Shown here: one piece after another, positions 60,571-64,000 of the stretch
Layout of the letters: the number at the start of each line of letters is the position of its first letter
Numbering within the stretch: the stretch's first letter is position 1
Program-made: the position numbers and the translations under genes
Assembly (NCBI RefSeq): GCF_900109925.1
Contig: NZ_FOBW01000016.1
Location: 28,920 to 92,919 of the forward strand
DNA length: 64,000 nucleotides
Origin: Mesobacillus persicus
GTDB taxonomy: Bacteria > Bacillota > Bacilli > Bacillales > Cytobacillaceae
Direction: 5' to 3'
The notes under the pieces: generated by a model
The model's input: the letters and a program-made list of their open reading frames with translations, nothing else
The model's database searches: none
Told to the model about the DNA's origin: nothing

Positions 60571-62187
60571 ATGAGCGAAATAGAACCATACTATATAACT
60601 AAATCAAAGGAAATATGTATAGAAAATGGAATGGACCCAAATGAGGTTGCCCGTCCAAAACAATTTATGACTGCCCAGCAGCTACAATTAAAAAAGAAGG
60701 AATACCAGGAAATCTTGTCTGTGATAAGTTATTTCTCCAACAAACTCTTGGATTCTTTGAAAGGGACACCTATCCTTACCGTTATTTCTGACTCTGATGG
60801 GTACTTAGTCGATATGATTGGTGACGACACAATAAAATCCGCTGTCGAGCAATTTGGAATTCAGTTAGGAAGTCGTTTCACGCAGCAAGATACCGGGACC
60901 AATGTTATTAGTATTGCATTGCAACAGAGACATCCTGTGAGTTTAATAGGCGAAAATCACTATCATAAGGCTCTTCATGGAATCGCTTGTTACGGTGCAC
61001 CCTTTCATTACTCGGATGAAGATAATCTGTTAGGAACCGTTAATATTATGGTCCCTCTCGGCTTTCATAACCCTCTATTATTAACGATGTTATCTCAGGT
61101 AGTAGAGTCTATCGAAAGAGAGTTACTTTTGAGAAAACAAAATCGGAAGCTGAATATTATGAACCAAATCTTGTTAAACAGAACAGGAAATGGAATTATC
61201 ATAACCGATGAAAAAGGTCTTGTAACTCAGATAAATGAATTTGCCCAGGAGATCTCGAACAAAAATAGAAGTTCAGCTATCGGAAAAAGTATATATGATT
61301 TTCCATTAATGGGGGATTTTTTTAAACGAGTCATTGGACGGGAAGAAAGATTTGAAAATGAAGAACTTAGATTCACAAGTGCTAATGGTGAACCACTAGT
61401 CTGTTTATTGGATGTACAACCAATCTATGAAGACAGTAAAATGATTGGGGCATTTGGCCAATTCAGGGATATAACTGATCGATATTTAATAGAGGAAAAA
61501 ATAAAAGAAGCGGAAAAAGAAGCCCTTGCCGGTCGCATTGCTGCCGGAATCGCCCATGAGATTAGGAATCCTTTAACAACTGTAAGAGGATACTTGCAGT
61601 TTCTCGAAAAAGATGTGGATGAAAACATCTCTGAGTTATTTTCTAGTATGTTAATACCTGAAATTGATCGGGCAAATAAGATTATTTCTGATTTTCTTAG
61701 TATCTCAAAACCTTCCTATAAAGAATTCAAAACGATTCAAGTTGAAAGCTTTTTTAACGACTATATATGGAAGTTTCTTAAAAGTGAAGCCCTACTGCAC
61801 AATGTAGAAATCGAACTAGATCTGGATCCAAAAACAAGAGAACTTTCTTTCTTTTGCAATCGTGAAGAGTTATTACAGGTCTTTCTAAATTTATTCCAGA
61901 ATTCCTTACAGGCAAAAGGTTCATCTCCTTTAAAAGTAAACATTCGTACAAGGTTAGAAAACTCACAATTGCACTTTATTTTTACTGATAATGGATTAGG
62001 AATACCTGTTTCCACCCTGACGCATATCTTTGAACCGTTTTTTTCAACAAAAGATGAAGGGACAGGTCTAGGATTATCGGTATCGCGGAAAATCGTGGAA
62101 AAGCATGACGGAACCATGACTGCTGTTAGTAATGGCAATGGCGGCGCCAGATTTTTGATTGAACTGCCATATAGCAACGAGAGTTAG
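60571..62187 (+). CDS. Sensor histidine kinase with GAF-like and PAS domains
   Basis: A 538-residue cytosolic kinase with no membrane helix. The N-terminal module (about 45-190) resembles the GAF sensor of AcoR-type sigma-54 activators (DTGTNVISIALQQRHPVSLIGENHYHKALHGIACYGAPFH). Then come a PAS domain (about 195-310), HisKA with phospho-acceptor His329 (GIAHEIRNPL), and HATPase_c with N-box NLFQNSLQA, DNGLGI, FEPFFSTK and GTGLGLS. No response regulator is adjacent; by type it could feed the sporulation phosphorelay, as an orphan kinase (inference). Confidence 0.9.
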   Translation: MSEIEPYYITKSKEICIENGMDPNEVARPKQFMTAQQLQLKKKEYQEILSVISYFSNKLLDSLKGTPILTVISDSDGYLVDMIGDDTIKSAVEQFGIQLGSRFTQQDTGTNVISIALQQRHPVSLIGENHYHKALHGIACYGAPFHYSDEDNLLGTVNIMVPLGFHNPLLLTMLSQVVESIERELLLRKQNRKLNIMNQILLNRTGNGIIITDEKGLVTQINEFAQEISNKNRSSAIGKSIYDFPLMGDFFKRVIGREERFENEELRFTSANGEPLVCLLDVQPIYEDSKMIGAFGQFRDITDRYLIEEKIKEAEKEALAGRIAAGIAHEIRNPLTTVRGYLQFLEKDVDENISELFSSMLIPEIDRANKIISDFLSISKPSYKEFKTIQVESFFNDYIWKFLKSEALLHNVEIELDLDPKTRELSFFCNREELLQVFLNLFQNSLQAKGSSPLKVNIRTRLENSQLHFIFTDNGLGIPVSTLTHIFEPFFSTKDEGTGLGLSVSRKIVEKHDGTMTAVSNGNGGARFLIELPYSNES

Positions 62188-62644
62188 TTTTAAGTATAGC
62201 TTATAATTAGGCTAGCCCGTTCTAAAATTAGTTAGGTAGGCTAATTGATAAATTCACCTTAAAAAGATTCTCTGGGTATAGCAACTGGATGCTGGTCGTG
62301 TCTGTTTTGTGAGGAAGAGCGAACTTGAGCCACACTGTCCGAGGAAACCTTTTTTCATATGAAAAAGTATGGCCTTCTATGGGTTATTTAGTTTGGCGAT
62401 TAAAGAATACCACATAAGAAACATACTTTTTCATTTATTAGCAAGGGTCTATTAAAAGCTATCTTGTTAGCGATTTCGTTTTTCTTTTGGTTCTTTTTAG
62501 TCCAGAGAAACCTCCCCTGCAGGCTCTAGTGCTTCCATACATAAAATAAATATACAAGTTCTCTAGCTACCAATCCTCTACCAGATTGATTTCGGATGGG
62601 GTATACGCAGGTAAATTAGAAGTAAAACAAAAATCAAGGTATCC
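62188..62644. other. Intergenic region with a 13-bp inverted repeat
   Basis: About 457 bp without a credible gene. ATGAAAAAGTATG (62359-62371) and CATACTTTTTCAT (62422-62434) are perfect inverted copies 50 bases apart. Before them is a G-rich stretch (GTGAGGAAGAGCGAA, GTCCGAGGAAACC, then six Ts) that could be structured RNA. I do not recognise it. Confidence 0.4.
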
Positions 62645-63214
62645 TTAGCCATCTATTTCCTTACCATTATAATTTCCCTTTAAAAGCTGATAACTAATCC
62701 AGAGAACGGTGAGTGCGAAAAGAGGTTGCGCTAAGTAATAGCCATAGGGAACGAAGTCTAAAATTGGAGCAATCATCAATAGAATTCCACTGATCCTCGA
62801 TAGGTAGCCTTTACGTGCAATAAGGAGTCCGATTAAAACCCACCCTAACATAAACATTGCAAAAGAACCCATTTGTGCCCCTATTATAGAAGATGGAGGC
62901 TGATCAACAAACTCGGGTGCATGAATATTTAATGCTGGGATAACAATTGCATGAACCCACTTCACACCTAACCATAAGCCAGTTCCAATTAAACAAACGA
63001 TGAAACTGATTAACCCCCAGCTTCCACTGCTCTTCATATGGATAAGATAAATCGCAATGATGACAAAAAGGATGAACAATGTACCACCTAAATCAAGGTA
63101 GCCCCTCAAGCTATTATCAGGTGAAACAAACATAAGGATGATCATCACGATTGTAAGCAACGCTCCAACGATCCCAAACCCAGCAAACCATTTAATCACT
63201 CTCTCAAATGTCAT
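62645..63214 (-). CDS. Hypothetical polytopic membrane protein
   Basis: A 189-residue protein with six predicted helices, including FAGFGIVGALLTIVMIILMFV, LGGTLFILFVIIAIYLI, MGSFAMFMLGWVLIGLLIA and ISGILLMIAPILDFVPYGYY. A loop of about 20 residues between helices 3 and 4 carries His and Asp residues. No family assigned. Start follows GGGAGTG. Confidence 0.65.
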   Translation of the reverse strand: MTFERVIKWFAGFGIVGALLTIVMIILMFVSPDNSLRGYLDLGGTLFILFVIIAIYLIHMKSSGSWGLISFIVCLIGTGLWLGVKWVHAIVIPALNIHAPEFVDQPPSSIIGAQMGSFAMFMLGWVLIGLLIARKGYLSRISGILLMIAPILDFVPYGYYLAQPLFALTVLWISYQLLKGNYNGKEIDG

Positions 63215-63560
63215 AAATGCACACTCCCTTGCTATAATGGTGTTTCATGAGGGATCCCCTTCTAAACTGTACCTCCTTTGAGTAAAAGTTTATGTTGGTC
63301 ATTCCTATAAAGACCAATTGCTAGATTGTCCTCAGAAAAAATAGTTTTATCAAAGAAACACGGGGATGCTTCTAAACATGGGTCAATCAGAAGTTTGCAC
63401 AAAAAAAGCGCAACTAGAGTAAATACTGGTTGCCCTTATCTCGTTGTTATGCGAAACATATAAATGCAAAATTGTTGATTGCCTAAGAAGGATGAATACC
63501 TATTATTTAGGCAACTATTTAACTTTATCCAATTCTACTAGTATTGTCCTAGCGGACATA
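63215..63560. other. Intergenic region downstream of the rRNA operon
   Basis: About 345 bp between a membrane protein gene and the rRNA terminator. I see nothing coding. AAAAAAAGCGCAAC and nearby GTTGCCCTT form at most a weak hairpin near 63400-63433. Confidence 0.4.
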
Positions 63561-63566
63561 AATAAA

Positions 63567-63593
63567 AAAACAACCAAAATTTTTGGTTGTTTT
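63567..63593 (-). terminator. Terminator after the degenerate 5S copy
   Basis: AAAACAACCAAAA pairs with TTTTGGTTGTTTT, T-run on the minus strand. It is nearly identical to the terminator at 63856-63881. Confidence 0.85.
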
Positions 63594-63598
63594 AATTT

Positions 63599-63674
63599 GC
63601 CTGGCAACGTCCTACTCTCACAGGGGGAACCCCCCAACTACCATCGGCGTCGAAGCTTAACTTCCGTGTTCGGC
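63599..63674 (-). pseudogene. Degenerate 5S rRNA copy (3' two-thirds only)
   Basis: About 76 bases nearly identical to the 3' part of the complete 5S at 63887-64000. The match stops at GAACACGGAAG on the minus strand, where unrelated sequence replaces the 5' third. It ends at a copy of the same terminator, so a tandem duplication of 5S 3' end plus terminator is likely. Confidence 0.75.
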
Positions 63675-63855
63675 TTCGGGCTGCCATGACCGGCGGATCT
63701 CTTCGTTAGCTTCAGGCTCTCCAGTCCTCACGTACATCGTACGTTCCGGGCTTCGATTCCTTCACTTCCTCGACCTCCTTGGTCCTGACCCCCCTCAGGT
63801 TTCTGCGCTCTATTAAGTTTACTAATAGAAATTGTTTTACCGGACATTAAATAAA
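63675..63855. other. Spacer between the two 5S copies
   Basis: About 180 bases, purine-rich on the minus strand (GGAGGTCGAGGAAGTGAAG), with a CGTACGATGTACG hairpin core near 63731-63743. Not coding. It seems to replace the 5' third of the second 5S copy. Confidence 0.45.
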
Positions 63856-63881
63856 AAAACAACCAAAACTTTGGTTGTTTT
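63856..63881 (-). terminator. rRNA operon terminator after 5S
   Basis: AAAACAACCAAA pairs perfectly with TTTGGTTGTTTT, followed on the minus strand by TTTATTTAATG. It lies six bases after the 5S 3' end. Confidence 0.9.
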
Positions 63882-63886
63882 AAAGT

Positions 63887-64000
<114 letters not shown>

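Overview
The window looks like chromosomal DNA of a low-GC, endospore-forming Bacillaceae bacterium. The grounds are strong GGAGG ribosome-binding sites, frequent TTG and GTG starts, hairpin-plus-T-run terminators at most gene ends, a CotF-type spore coat protein and Bacillus families such as YdbC, YwbE and FbpB. The genus cannot be fixed from the sequence. I see no phage, transposase, CRISPR or conjugation genes. The mobile-looking DNA is limited to a MITE-like element (two full copies, one internally deleted) and small dispersed palindromes.

Layout. 1-4.6 kb: a partial alpha/beta hydrolase, a small haem-copper-oxidase-like membrane protein, a NapH-type ferredoxin and a polar amino acid ABC transporter. 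4.9-13 kb: a SIMPL protein, a haloalkane dehalogenase-like enzyme, a cytochrome bd oxidase pair, a zinc-sensing ArsR repressor beside its CDF exporter, and small proteins. 13-20 kb: a ketone-body operon (atoD-atoA-atoB-bdh-GntP permease) with a textbook sigma-54 promoter and its own sigma-54 activator. Two of its genes, atoB and the permease, each carry a single-base frameshift. 20-24 kb: FadE acyl-CoA dehydrogenase, a hydrolase and a guanylate-kinase paralogue. 24.4-33.8 kb: an OsmC gene with an in-frame TGA in place of its first catalytic cysteine, a surface 5'-nucleotidase, then a formate/molybdenum cluster (FdhF/YdeP oxidoreductase, DUF2294, OFA transporter, FdhD, MoaA). 34-43 kb: two drug exporters and assorted small and membrane proteins. 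43.5-47 kb: fixXCBA. 47-57 kb: M14 and M42 peptidases, DUF389, a coat protein, and serA behind a ZTP riboswitch. 57-64 kb: a MarR regulator with a short FAD protein and an azoreductase that share its probable operator, a LOG protein, a sensor kinase, and the 3' end of an rRNA operon with one complete and one degenerate 5S copy.

How the genes work together. The ato operon, FadE and FixABCX point to use of acyl and ketone-body carbon, with electrons fed to the quinone pool and onward to cytochrome bd. The formate cluster combines formate/oxalate transport, an Mo-bisPGD oxidoreductase, the sulfur-transfer maturase FdhD and cofactor synthesis. MarR, azoreductase, the FAD protein and OsmC suggest a thiol/electrophile stress response.

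The most notable signal is the probable selenocysteine OsmC at 24.4-24.9 kb: UGA at the catalytic Cys position, about 90 residues of conserved downstream frame, and a bacterial SECIS-like hairpin at the expected spacing. Next are an unrecognised repeated leader-RNA motif upstream of two formate-related units, and a GTTG-N6-CAAC operator shared by three promoters.
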